In this document: positions 12,593 to 25,300 of the stretch, in pieces
Layout of the letters: each line of letters opens with the position of its first letter
How positions within the stretch are numbered: position 1 is the first letter of the stretch
Assembly (NCBI GenBank): GCA_973895155.1
Contig: OZ316894.1
Coordinates: 15,872,001-15,936,000, forward strand
Length of the DNA stretch: 64,000 bases
Reading direction: 5' to 3'
Origin: Marsupella aquatica
Taxonomy: Eukaryota > Marchantiophyta
Notes under the pieces: generated by a model
Told to the model about the DNA's origin: nothing
What the model saw: the letters and a program-made list of their open reading frames with translations, nothing else
Database searches by the model: none
Program-made: the position numbers and the translations under genes

Positions 12593-13265
12593 GCGATTGG
12601 ACCGGCAGCGTATTGTTGTACGTGGGGCGACATCACAGTTGGCGTCTTCTCGGTCTTGATAGTACAGAACAGGACTGTGATTCGTGATAGACGGCTTACA
12701 TCTTTCGAAGCCGTGCCCCGGACCTTCTGGTTTGTGTGAAGGGCAGTGAAATTTGGGCGAATTGGCCTGGCTGGCTTGGATTCTGGGGTTTGTGCCGTCA
12801 GTAGGGTTTCTCTTGGGGGCGCCTTCGTCCATCCGTTATCATGGTTTGTTTCTATCTGACCCAACCTTTTTCTTGTTTTTGATTTCTGCTCTTAGCGATT
12901 CTGTTGCAACCCGATGGCGTCACGAGGCTTGTAGGATGATAATGTTTGGTTTAGGGTTCGGTTTAAGGTTTGAGATTTGTTCGTCTGTGAGAAAACCGTT
13001 GGTACTGTCACGAAAAGCTATCGACCTCTTCTTCTTGTTCTCTGTTCCCTGATGGTAACGGTGGTGCGATAATTGGGGAGATTCACTTTTCTGTGAAGGA
13101 GACGAGGATCTATTCGGTTACTATCATGTGTAACAGTTGGGGTTGTCCACCTGAATTAACCTCCCCCCAAAAAACTCTGAAAGTATTTGGGTAATTTTAG
13201 CAAAACGTTCTCGTTTAAGGTGAAAATCACTGCTACTACAGTTGAATGGTATTCCGATGGTTGGT
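12593..13265 (+). repeat. Duplicated upstream block, copy 2 (partner at 2470-3145)
   Basis: Collinear duplicate of the block at 2470-3145, offset about 10.12 kb. It lies directly upstream of the CWC16/CCDC130-type gene and probably contains its leader and start codon, with ATG at 12841-12843 followed by a possible GTTTGT donor. Because a promoter and leader belong here functionally, this copy is more likely the parental one, but the sequence alone does not prove the direction. Confidence 0.85.
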
Positions 13266-15685
13266 AGAGTCCACTTGCTTCGCTCGATTCTCTCTTCGAA
13301 AGAGAGTCCTCTGTGGAAGAAACGTGTCTTCGTACTTACAGGTTACCACTCCCGCACTTGTGGTTTGTAAATTTAGTTTTTCCATCCTGTCTTGCTTGTC
13401 CACCCCAACCTTGCCACAGGAAGAAAGGGCCTTTCGCGTCAACCGTAAGGATTTCTCGACAATGTAAACGATGACCATATCAACCGTCCTATGTTGTTTC
13501 CTGAGTTGTAGGAACTCCTGCAAAATTTGCCTCTTAATGGTCTATGGATTATTCTGTGGAGTTTATTTGGTTCTGCCCTGACACCGTTTCTTTTGGAATT
13601 GCAGTCGACTCTTGCAGCAGCGAGAGCTGATAACTTCTACTATCCGCCAGAATGGGACCCAAGCAAGGTACGACCCTGCTGATCATGGTTAAACTTAAAA
13701 TACGGTTCATGTCGCGTTTCGGGTGAAAGCAGTAAATTTTCCTGCGACGCGGTCAGAGTTTGGCGATGTCAGAGCCGCATCTGTGCTGTCAAGCCGTCTT
13801 GCGTGGATGGACATGGTTGCACAGACTTATTAGAAGTAACAATTGTAATTATACATTTTACGACGTCGATTTCTGAGATAGGTGGTGTATTCTGTAATGA
13901 TCCAAGTGTTTTCTTTTTGATGAACATTGTAGGGAAGTCTCAACAAGTTCAATGGGCAACATCCGTTACGAGAGAGGGCCAAAAAAATCGACCAGGGCAT
14001 CTTGGTCATACGGTAAGTTTATTGTCTGAAGGACAGCAGCCCGGTGCACATTCGAACGAATAGTTGATTGACTCTTTTTGGAATTCAAGTACGTGGATTA
14101 GGTTTTTCGATGCTAACAATCACGAAAACATTAGTGGCAGTGTGGTGCGTGTGACCTCTTAGCAGCTGGAGATTGGAACAGAGAGATTTCATAAATGATG
14201 CATCTCTTCCCGACATATGTACATACACTTGGTTCACAGGGCTTGTGTCTTATTCTAGGATATCGTATAGCTTGACAGGACAAGCAGATAACTGGCTGTG
14301 GATTCCAGTTGGTCGTGAATGTACCTGAGACAGTTTGTATTAATTCATCTTTGTGACACACCTTTACAGGTTCGAGATGCCCTACCACATATGGTGCGGA
14401 GGTTGCGAGTCTATGATTGCCCAAGGGGTCCGTTTCAACGCCGAGAAGAAGCAAGTGGGAAATTATTACTCTACGAAGGTACTTACTTCTTCATCACTCC
14501 CTTGAAGTTCAGGTTCTGTACTTATTTCAACTTTATCAGTGACAAGCAGTTGTTTTCAGAACTCGCAGTTTTAGCTGCCTTCGTTGCTTGCTGATTGGGT
14601 ATGTGTGTGTGAAGATATGGAGCTTCAAGATGAAAGCAGCTTGCTGTGGCCAAGAAATTGAAATTCAGACGGACCCAAAGAATTGTGAATACAAGATTAT
14701 AAGTGGGGCAGTTCAGAAGACTGTGACGTATGATGAAGTTGAAGCAGAGTCAATGTTACTTCCGGAGCCAGGAGGTAAGCGTCTAAAAAATTAAGAACGA
14801 ACCAGCTGTTATTCTGGCTAACCAGCCTCAATGGGAACTAATTGAGCCTGATTACAGCGGAGCCTCATTTGACCGTGACTGGTAATTTCCTTCTAGTGTT
14901 GCTTTTAGCAGTTCTCTAGACCTAAGTTCGTGCGTTCTTCCCTACAGATAGGGAAAAGCTTGCCGATCCTATGTACCGGCTAGAGCATCAGGGAGAAGAT
15001 GAAAGGAAAGGGAAGGAGTCTGAACCTCTCCTGGTTCGGTTGCAACGATCTGCTGACTTGAAGCACCGTGACAGTTATAGCCGAAATAAGGCTCTTCGAG
15101 CTGGGCTAAGGGTGGGTATCGCTTTTCTTTGTAGATCACTACGTCCAGATGCTTGTAAGAGCTCGGTCTATGTATAGTATGATTTGATGCTGAAATGAGG
15201 CTTTGGAAGTTGTTGAAAACTTTGCACGTTCAGATTCCATGTCTTGATTTATGTAATTTCATCTCTGTTTTGATGTTATCCAGGCTCAAAAGAAGCGCGT
15301 GGCCGCAGAAGAGGCAGAAGCAAAGAGTAAGGGTCTTGGCATCAGATTACTGCCTGCGTCTGCAGCAGATGCAGAAGAAGCTGCGAGTGTGACATTTGCA
15401 CAGAAGTTTGAACGTAACAGGAGGAACAAGCGAGCTGAGATCCGCGGATCATCAATCTTTTCTACTAGCTCTGTTTCACAGAGCAGGGCAGGTATGCTGA
15501 GAAAGGTTCCGCATAGTTCATCAGCTAGCGAAAAGCTGCACCTACTAGCGAAGAAGAGGCAAATGAATTTGCTTGGTGTTCGAGACTTGTTGATCGGCAA
15601 AGTCAAACCTTCTTCCAAATCCTTAATGGTTAGTTCTATTCATGGTGGGTCTGCAAAGCAATCTGTAAAAATAATACCTGTGTAA
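12841..15685 (+). CDS. CCDC130: CWC16-family pre-mRNA splicing factor, CCDC130 homolog
   Basis: Exons 13605-13667, 13933-14012, 14370-14478, 14615-14774, 14948-15111 and 15284-15685 (stop TAA) join in frame with GT-AG introns and give about 325 residues, usual for the plant family. The product starts (M)STLAAARADNFYYPPEW, then GSLNKFNGQHPLRERAKK, the zinc-binding signature WCGGC with MIAQGVRFNAEKK, and a second cysteine set ACCGQEIEIQTDPKNCEY. The C-terminal half is basic and coiled-coil-like. CWC16 proteins (YJU2 relatives) act in the nucleus with the catalytic spliceosome. The first coding exon must supply Met in phase 0. The ATG at 12841-12843 followed by GTTTGT is my candidate, but other upstream ATG/GT pairs exist (for example at 13051), so the 5' end is inferred. 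No damage is visible. Confidence 0.9.
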
Positions 15686-15757
15686 AGCGTTAGTTTTAAT
15701 CGTCTTCCTCTTTGCGAGTGAAGATTCCTGATGCTGTAATTCCGGCTAGATGTGTTC

Positions 15758-15763
15758 AATAAA
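15758..15763 (+). terminator. Candidate polyadenylation signal AATAAA
   Basis: AATAAA lies 73 bp after the stop codon of the CWC16-type gene and about 570 bp before the convergent stop of the channel gene. Position and sequence fit a plant near-upstream poly(A) element. Confidence 0.45.
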
Positions 15764-16328
15764 GACACATACGAACAAAAATGATACACAGCACTCAGAT
15801 GTAGCAATTTTTGTACCAGACTGGCTAGTCATCCTAGTTTTCCCATAGGATTCCTAATTCACCTTTGGGCAACCCTCAAAACTGCTCGAAGTGGCTGAAT
15901 AATCGTTGCTTGTATAGCAGATCTCCCATGCCAAACCATTTGTACAAATCTCTTAGGCTCCTTATAAATAGCAAGAAATGGAGTGATTCTTATGACACTT
16001 GCGTACCCTTGTTATGACTGTTCTGGAATGCATTCGTGACTACCTGAAGTCTTTGTTTACATCGATTGTGCCGTTCCTTTGACAATGGCGTTGAACGTAT
16101 GAATGTTCGAACGGACATATTGATTGTGTAATGCATTTCACTCAGATCCCACGTAGGAACAATGTTCTGATGGTGATGGCATTAATTAATGAGTTCACCC
16201 AGACGTTGAACATCATATTTTAGTTTCAATCGAAATATTTCTTAAGCACGATTCGAAACTGGAGGATTTGGCATAATACTGAATTTCAATCGGACTGCAG
16301 TAAATTGAAGGCCTGCATCATAGACCAT

Positions 16329-19300
16329 TCAAGCTAGTATATATACAAGATCATCCGGGTTGACGATACAATCTTTCGGTGGATTAGTTAGCACATAAGC
16401 TGTTGGAGCACCAAGGGTTCCTCGAACGCGATACAAGCCAAGAGCCAAGATGCCTCTGTCTTGAAGAAGCGAGAGGAACAGAAAAGAATACACTTTGTTG
16501 GCGTAAACTAGGGGAACCGGGATCTGATCAAGAACTCGTGGACGGTCAAAACTCAATCCTTCCTCTTTGGCAATAAAGCCTCCTTGCACAAGTTGCTCCA
16601 CTATGGACATCGCGTTTTTGTTGTAAAAAGTTGAACGCCTGCAAGGTTCACCAACCAAAGAAATTACGTCAAACGCGAACGAACTGTCTTCGCAACGAGG
16701 TTGTGGTAAATGTTTCTTTGATAAGTACTGTACGAACTTGTGCTCCTTTGTTAGCGACACATTTACGGTCGTCGTTAAACACGCAGTCAATCTTTTTGTT
16801 GTTTTGAAAAGAAGTGTGTATATAGATACTTGACGTACAAGAGGAATCCAAGCATAGTGGAAGAGAGTGCTCTCCCTTCCATATACGGGGGCCCAAAGTG
16901 GACAAGAGCATCTTTATTTCGGCTGATATCCTTCTTGACAAAATGGTGAAGTGAGATTTTGTATTGAGGTTGTAAGAAGTGGAAAGCCTCGGCATGTTGC
17001 ATTTCTACCAACATTATCCCAGTTGCGCTGGGGCCATGCAGTCTCTGCACATTAGCTGCAACAACAATGTTCTCCACATCACTTGTAAACGCAGCGGGAG
17101 GCCGTTTCTTATATCTGAGACTGTCTTGCAGTCCTACTTCTCCTAGATCCACGGGTATTCCCTGATCGGCGAGTATGACTACTTTCACTGCGCAAGTGAA
17201 CGTTCAAGCTCAAGTCAATACATACACCTGTCCAAGGATTGTTGTCTGAGATCAATTCATGCCCAATTTTGCAGCTCTGCTATGGTGGCTCCGACACCCT
17301 CTTCGACAAATACATTATTATGTTGGTGATATCTGCAATTGGCCTAATGTACTTAATCTGCAAGATTTACAGAGCAATATTTGTGTAGGATAATACACTC
17401 ATTTGGAAAATTGGTTTTTCCACCAGAGCAGCATTGCCCAACTCACTGCAACAATGAAGCTCTACTGAAGATCAAAATCTGATCTGTGACTTTTCCCTAA
17501 TTCTTTTTCAGATTTCTGAATCGGTGGCCTTACATGCCTGTAGAACTCCGCCTCGCATCAAGTCCAGTTCGTATATTGGTGAGCCTTTTATGAAGAACAC
17601 ATCTGGAAAGATGCCTACTGGGCCCCATTGTTGGGCAGTCGGGTCACGAGGGTACAGAATAACGACAGGAGGATTTGGGAATCTGGGCTTCCGATGCTCT
17701 CCCAGAAAATAGAACAAATTTGCAGGCCAACCAGCTTGGCAGCAAACCAATATATGGGGCACATTGAATGCCACCATAGCGACCTTCCTCTCTTCCAGGT
17801 TTTCCATGATCAAGTCTTCTCTTCGTTCAATCACGACAGGGTGGGGGCGCTCATCTTTGGACAGAGGAGGCCAAGCTAGAAGTGTTTCAGCAGCTTCCTC
17901 CAAAGACATTCCTTTCGGAAAGCGGAATCCAGTCTTACTCTTAGAACGCTCATTGACTTTGAATTCATCCTTTTTATTGCCTACATTCTCCAAGTCCACT
18001 TTGGATGTGACATGGTCTCTCCAATCAGGAAACTCCTTGCTAGTGTAAACGCTCTGAATAGCAGTTCTCAAGTCACTCTCCAATCTAAATTGACTGCTTT
18101 GATCATGATGGTGCGTGGGAAACACTTGAGAGCCCTCAACGCCGAAAGTGTTACTCGGCACCAGCGAAGCCCGCCGATGTTTTTCCATGCCAATACTGCT
18201 CCTTCTCCAGGTACGAGTTCTTGGATCTAGAAGCTGAATGCCCTCTGTAGTCGTGCGTCTCATGTCGACATTTGTTGTGAGATTCTCCCATAGCCTTCCA
18301 CTAGGTGGAATGTCGTCGTCACTGTCTTTATATACTGCAATTGCAAATGCTATGCTCAAATCAGTCGCGATCACCATGCCAACATCATCCTGCCGAATTA
18401 GATAGTCTTTTGGAAAAAGTAAGACCCTGCGTGCTCTGCTTCCAGTTGATTTTGTTACCACTTCAGTGTCCACTGCAAACAGTGTACTACTAAATTTGAC
18501 GTAGACGATTTCTGCAACCTGTCCGTCCCCGAATCTCTCAGCAGAGTAATGGTAATAATTATCGGATTCTAGTGAATATTAACTAGGAAATCTCATTTAT
18601 CAGAATCGGTAACTGTGAAGTGATTCAATATCGTACTTGCTCCAAAAACTGAACGTTAGTCTTTTTCCTTGGTGCACTGACAGACTAAGTGAAGGGAAGC
18701 AGTCACTGTGACTGAGTAAGGCCCTTCAATAAAGAATGCAGTATCTCAGTTTGCCTGTTTCCAGTCATACGAGGAACGTTCCTTAGCGAACTTTGTCTGT
18801 CGATACATCAAAGATACTTTAGATTGTTTTGCAGTCTCTCTTTCTTACTTGCGAAAGACTAATTTGAGAAAGAGACTACTTCAACAACCCTTTGTAAACC
18901 TCTCAATGAAGAAAATCACACCTCTTCAAACTTCAGATTGTGAAATGCCGCTGGTAGAATGACTGGATAGACCTCGTTGTCGAAGCTATGAAAGTACTCT
19001 GTCAAGAAATGCGGGCTCGGCGTATACTTGAGCCTGAGCTCTGATGTGAACAAATTCGTGATGAAAGTGTACAAGCCCTTGACAAAGCAACTGTCAAGTG
19101 CATGTAGAAAACACTGTCAGAACCAAAATATGAAGTCCCACCACCAACAAATCAGTCATTTGCGACTTTTTGCACACCGTCAAAAGATGAAGTAAAGACA
19201 TGAAATATAGCTACTGGAAAGAACCACAATAAATCTTTGGCCGGGCCATTTGCAAGGAAGCCAATTTCGATTAAGAGCTTCTCACAATTTACGAGGGGAA

Positions 19301-22300
19301 GGAGACTCTTAACTTACTTAGACAGCAGGCAGGACTTTTAAACTCTCTGATAATGTTTGAATCCAGAAGTAATTGAAAGATGACCAGCTCAAGTTTCTTT
19401 CTCAATTTGGATATTCAATCCCAGCGTAGCGTCAAAATTGCATAGCGTCAAAATTTTCGGAAATGAATACAACTGCAATGATTAATTCGAGTCTGACCTA
19501 CGTGCCATCATTTTGTAGTGAGTTTTGGCAGGGCAAATCACTTCAACGTATCCGGGATTCACTTCATCCCAAACCGCACTTCGTTGAGTTTCAGGATCCA
19601 GCACTTCCACAATGATTCGTGATTGTCCCTTATCGTGACAGTTCGCCCTACAAAATCGGTGCACTGCTAGTGCTCGAACAATTTGAGCTGAATCTTCAAC
19701 TTTCCGGTCCTGAGAGCCCATTAAGGAAAACAAAGGTTCTTCAAAACTGACAGATTCTGGGGATGCAAGAAGAGCAAATTTCCACATCTTTTGAGAATGG
19801 GGGTTTACAATGCTATGCGATGTGAACCAATGCCTGGATGTACTGGCACATTGTCCATGGCAACTAGTATGGACTATTATTGTGGCTACACTTAAAGCCT
19901 ATAGCTAGTCCTGGTTAAGCCCGATGTGTCGTGGTTGTGTGGGCTCTGCTATAGCTAGTCCAAGTAAAGCCCCCACAAACTAGGACTAGCTGCAGCAGAG
20001 CCCACACAACCACGACACATCCTGCCCAGGGGAAAGCAGAGGTCGAGGGTTCCAGGGAAACTCATTTATACAACGTTTGGGTCCCATTCTTAGATGCTGT
20101 TCACCTGCCCATTTCCACTTAGGTGATAAGCAAGTGATATCCATTTATTCTGAGTTTCACGTCCTTTGTGTGCAAAGGGCTTTGGTGAACTACAATTTGG
20201 GATGGAGATTGTGCAAAAGCCAGTCGACTTATGAAGTATAAAATTGGAACTCCGCGTGCTGCAATGAAGGTTGGTATTGCTGGGCTACTCTTGCTGGGAA
20301 GACTAATGTCGAGCATACTCTGCGCTTGGTGTGGATCCACGCATTGTAGAATGTTATATTTGTCAACGTATGTGCCTTCGATCAGATGGATCAGGGCCAA
20401 AAGCTGGAGTAGCTATTATGACAAACAACATAGTTAGGAATCCAGAAATGAGCTTTAAGGCTTACTTCCGCATTTCGATCCGCAAGCAAAAATATGGCCA
20501 TTGCTTTGTGAGCACTAACACGTGCCAAGTCAGGCTGGCGAATAGGTGACCCCTCTATGAACTCGGCTAATCCATCATAGCAAGACAAGAGCTGCTTTAA
20601 GTCGAATCTGAGAGCAAGAAAACAAACAAAACTTCAAGACTCCAAAAAGTTCACACCAGAATTTCCTTATGGCCCAAACTAATCAAGTTGTGCTGTCTCG
20701 GGAGTTCAAATTGACTGTTACGACTTATCGAAGAGTACAATCAACCATATTACTGAGGTTTAGGGCTTTTGAGATAATTATCAGACTCAAGTGATTATAA
20801 AGGTATATGAATTTTGAGATATCCTCTAATTATGATTGCAAAAATAAGTTTTAACCAAGGGGAGGGGTTGGGGGAAGGGAATCATCATGCAAGATAAGCC
20901 AATATTGGTATACTAACTGGACCCTCAATGGGATTCTTTCTTATGGGGAAGGTTATCCTCTGCATATAATGAACTGACTTAAAATTATGCATCCAGAGAA
21001 TTTGAGCTAGATTGAAGCTTAGGAAACAAGATATATGTGTACCCTCTTGAGGCTGCTCACTTACGATGGCACAAATGGAGCCAAAATGATCACTCGCAGG
21101 GGATAAATCTCAAGTTCTGATAGATCAACCAAGGGACAGTTTCAATTTCAAAAGCAACTTCCAACTAATATGAGGTGATTTGAAAGATTAGTGCAAACTG
21201 AGCTTCTAACACTCATTTGAAGGAATGATACGAGCGAACTAGGATTAAATCAATTAAGCCAAAATGTTTTTGAAGTTTGCATCTGCCAGACCCTCTTTTT
21301 GCTTGAAAGTTGAGATAGGTACCTTGGCGATGAGTTGGTTTGAAGAATTCTGCTAGGAAGCTTTGAACCCCTTGAAAGGTGACGCTCCCAGTCAGGACGA
21401 GAAATCGCGATCCTACTATCTTGCGTGTGCTAAACGAACCTCCATATGGTCTGTACAGGGGGAACCAGCTCTAGGATTTATTTTGACAAGATGACTGGAA
21501 ACTCAAGTAAAATCTTTGTCGATAGGTCATGCAAGATATTCAAATTCAGCAATCTTGGACCTGTGATGCAAACGGTTTTGCCAGCATGGAGAGTAGAGAC
21601 TGTTGTTCGGAACTAGCTGAAGAACCAGATCAGAATACGCCCTTCAACACATAGGTAGCTGTAGCGCTTGCTTGCAAGCTCACCATGGGACTTTCAAAAG
21701 CAAGCAATCAATTTTAAAACACTCTTCCTGAGCAAGTGCAAAGAATACTAGGCCACAAACAGCAATGGGTTGTAAGAAAGAGACCTTCTAGAAGCCAGAG
21801 CATGAATTTTTCGAATTCTTAGCGGTATGAAAACAAGTGCGCAAACAATGGTCAAACATGTAAGGGCTTGACCCATCTGAGTTTTTGGAGATAAATCTCC
21901 ATAACCCACCGTTGAAACCTACATATATGAAGTTCGAAGCACATGCCGAAAAATCAACTTAGAACCAGAAAAATAATGTCAAGATTTTAGACTCCACTGC
22001 AATTGTCATTATGACTATTGAGAACTAAGACATGATTGATCTTTGAAACTATGACTGAACATGATAGCCCTGTTTGTGACACAAAGGGCGAGACAAACGG
22101 TGGCTTAGTTTGCGCTTCCAGAACATTTGCAACTATTTAGGAATTCAGGTCTAGTATTTGCCCCTTTGACTATATATAACCATGATAGCTGTTTTGAGGC
22201 AATGATAATGCTTGGAAATTCTAGCTTAATCTCACTACACATCGAGAGCTCAATTTTCACGGTCAAGATTCCAAGTGGTTGGAAAGTTGCAATCCGTGAA

Positions 22301-25300
22301 ATTGTTATTGGCAAAACAGTAGTCAATGAGGTAACTAAAAAGCTATTACAAAGTGTGTTGTTCGCATCTTCATGAAAAGATTCACAAATGTTTACAGAGT
22401 CCTTTAATAAATATACTAGCTATTATTGAGTTCAAAATCAAGCGAGTTTACTTAGAAAAGATCCGGTGGAGGCGATAACTCTATGATGAGCAGCTCCTAT
22501 TTTGCAGTGAACCTACCGTTACAACCAAGAAATAGAATGCCTGCCAAAAAGACAAGCATCCTTGCACAGGACACTTGTCCCTTCTATGTTGTGAAGCTGA
22601 AAAATATTCCAACCATTGGAGGACACCAGCATCAAATATTACTGCATCGTTGGGAAGGAACGAGTCAAGGAATGTTGGTTGCCACAGCATGTACGTAAGT
22701 AGAACAATTATGTCTCTTCAAGACAAATTAAAACATTTAGGGGACCAAACTGTATGGGTCATCAAGTAACTGGCTCAGGGAAATGGACTGTCACTCTCAA
22801 AATATTAGAATTTAAGCACGTTTCACAAAATAGGATAAAAGTTGCTATGAAAGATCTAAATTTACAAGATTCACCTGGTATGGGCTACAATAAACAAAAT
22901 CGTACTTAAGTATAAGAAATTAGAAAAGTAGAAAGAGGAACTTTTACTAAACAAATATTTAGTACACCAGCAAACATTGAGAAATATGGGCAAACCCATA
23001 AATACAGGAAATATCACTACGGTGGCTGGGTTACTCAGGAGGGTCTGTAACATATCCCGCACCTATTATTCTATCAAGCGAATTAAATCCTCCAAGCTTC
23101 CTTGAAGGGTCCCTATTGATCTATGATCTACATCTACTGGGGGGAGGGAACTGTAAGGCTCAGAGGGATAACTCACTATTAGGAAACCTCCCATATCATG
23201 TGACTTGAAACTGCTGGGAATTTATGACAGGACTGTAACAATTGTGGGCTCCTTGTGTCATTCATTGCTTTACTCAATGAATTTCCAGATGACAAAATTG
23301 AGCTTAAGATTAGTACATACTCAGCCCCTTATTTTCACAATGAGAAAAATTTTAAGTGCTTACATATTTGAATTGTTAGATTGATTTGTAATATGAACAA
23401 CTTACTTGCACCCATGGTTGCAATGGCCAACAACAAAATTTGATCATTTACTGAGGTTCCAAGAAGCCCCAACTTTTGGATCAAACTAAATATTCTGGGA
23501 ATCAATGCACACTTCACAATTAGTCACTAGCCTGAACACCCATGCATATGCAAAGGAAGGGCTCCGCATACCCGGACTCCCCATGCCCTTCCCTACTCAC
23601 AAGCATAGTCTAAATATCAAGATTTTCTGATAATAGAAAACTTATGGTCCATAGTTTCACTCTACCCAGAATGTCATGAATGGTAGACTTTGATTGTGAA
23701 TTATAGTATAAATCTAACATCTAACATAGTGGTGTCATGGCTTCATTTGGTGTGAGGGATGAGGTTCTAGGTAAGGATCACTTAATACTGTCCTGCAATG
23801 GCCCATACTAAGTGGACTTTCTTACACAATGTAAGCTACAATATAACTAACCAATCATGCATTGACATGTGGCACTAGCTAAGGCAATACTAGACATTCA
23901 AATGGCATAGTAAAATGTTGCTTCTTGGAGAAAAGGACCAATCTACTAAACAATGGAGTAAAACAAAAAGGTCCAGAGAGACAAACCTCGAATTAACTCA
24001 TGATTGTTGCCTAGCTAGATAACTTATAATAATAAAATGAGTTTTACCACTGACCCTTGTTTCATTCTCATCTGAGATAAAGGAGTTTAAAACTGACCCC
24101 AGTTATAAACCACTCCCTGCTGTAGATAATAATTGATCTAAAAGACAGCTTCAGTTGGTATACTGTTAAACAACTCAAAATATTCTCAAATTGAATCCTA
24201 CAACATTACTACATTTTAAAATGTTTATAAATATAAATTTGTTTAATACTCTACGAGTTCATTGATAGAGAATAGATGTACCTAATGGACCCCCAAATTC
24301 AAAAGTGTTACTTGATAGATCCCGTGAGTGAACAAGATTATTTGTTGTTTGATAAACCTTAAATCAACATAGCCAAAATCTCATGTGGTTGGTTGGGAAG
24401 AAAACTTTGATTTGGGGTCCATCAAGTAAAATAATGTCTCTTAACCTTTCCCACCCTTACTCTGCATAGCACATTTGAAACACTAGATGAACATGACAAT
24501 GAAGGGTCACAAATCATTCGTGGACTCTACTGGTTTTGAATAATTATAGCAAACAAGGGTTGCATGGTTCCTATCATTCATGACCTAGTAGGTAACAGTC
24601 ATATGTTGGCTTTACCGGAGAACTCTTACAAATTGTAGGAGTCTTATTACGTCTGCACCATAGATACCTGTCCTGCAAACACTGATTGGTAAAATGACTG
24701 CACCAACACAATCTCACTTAACTCTACCACAGGGTTCAAGTGAAATAAATATCTTCAAATGGGTTGACTCAACATTACATTTCATGAATGGGAGGAAGTC
24801 ACAAAGTAGAATAGTAGATTAAGCATTTTCCTTTTTCTTAATGACACAGTTTTCTGAGAAAGCATGTCATTAAAGCATTCATGAGATACTTTGCAGTTTT
24901 CACTCATTCTTTCCTGTAGCAGTTTTATTTTATTTTAGTACTACAAGTAAGTTCTGGGATCTACTTATTATTTATTCATGGTAGCCCCTCTTTCCCCTAT
25001 TTCTGATTGTTGAATCTTCATTATTGTATAGACTCCTTGAGACTTATGAACTGGAGACATTCCACTACCTCTCAATGCATACTTTGTAGATGTATTGATC
25101 AAGAAGTTAGCAAGAGTTTTAGTATGCAATTTCCTTCTCAAGCAAGCAATCCAGGAAAGGTGATTGACAAGGGGAGCTAGCTCACTGAAAAAATGATCTT
25201 AAGGAAGGTGCCATGAACAATATGTGGACCAACGATTCTCAAGATCTCAAACCTCAAGTAGATATGGGTCAAATGTACAAATGAATATTTTCATTTTTTG

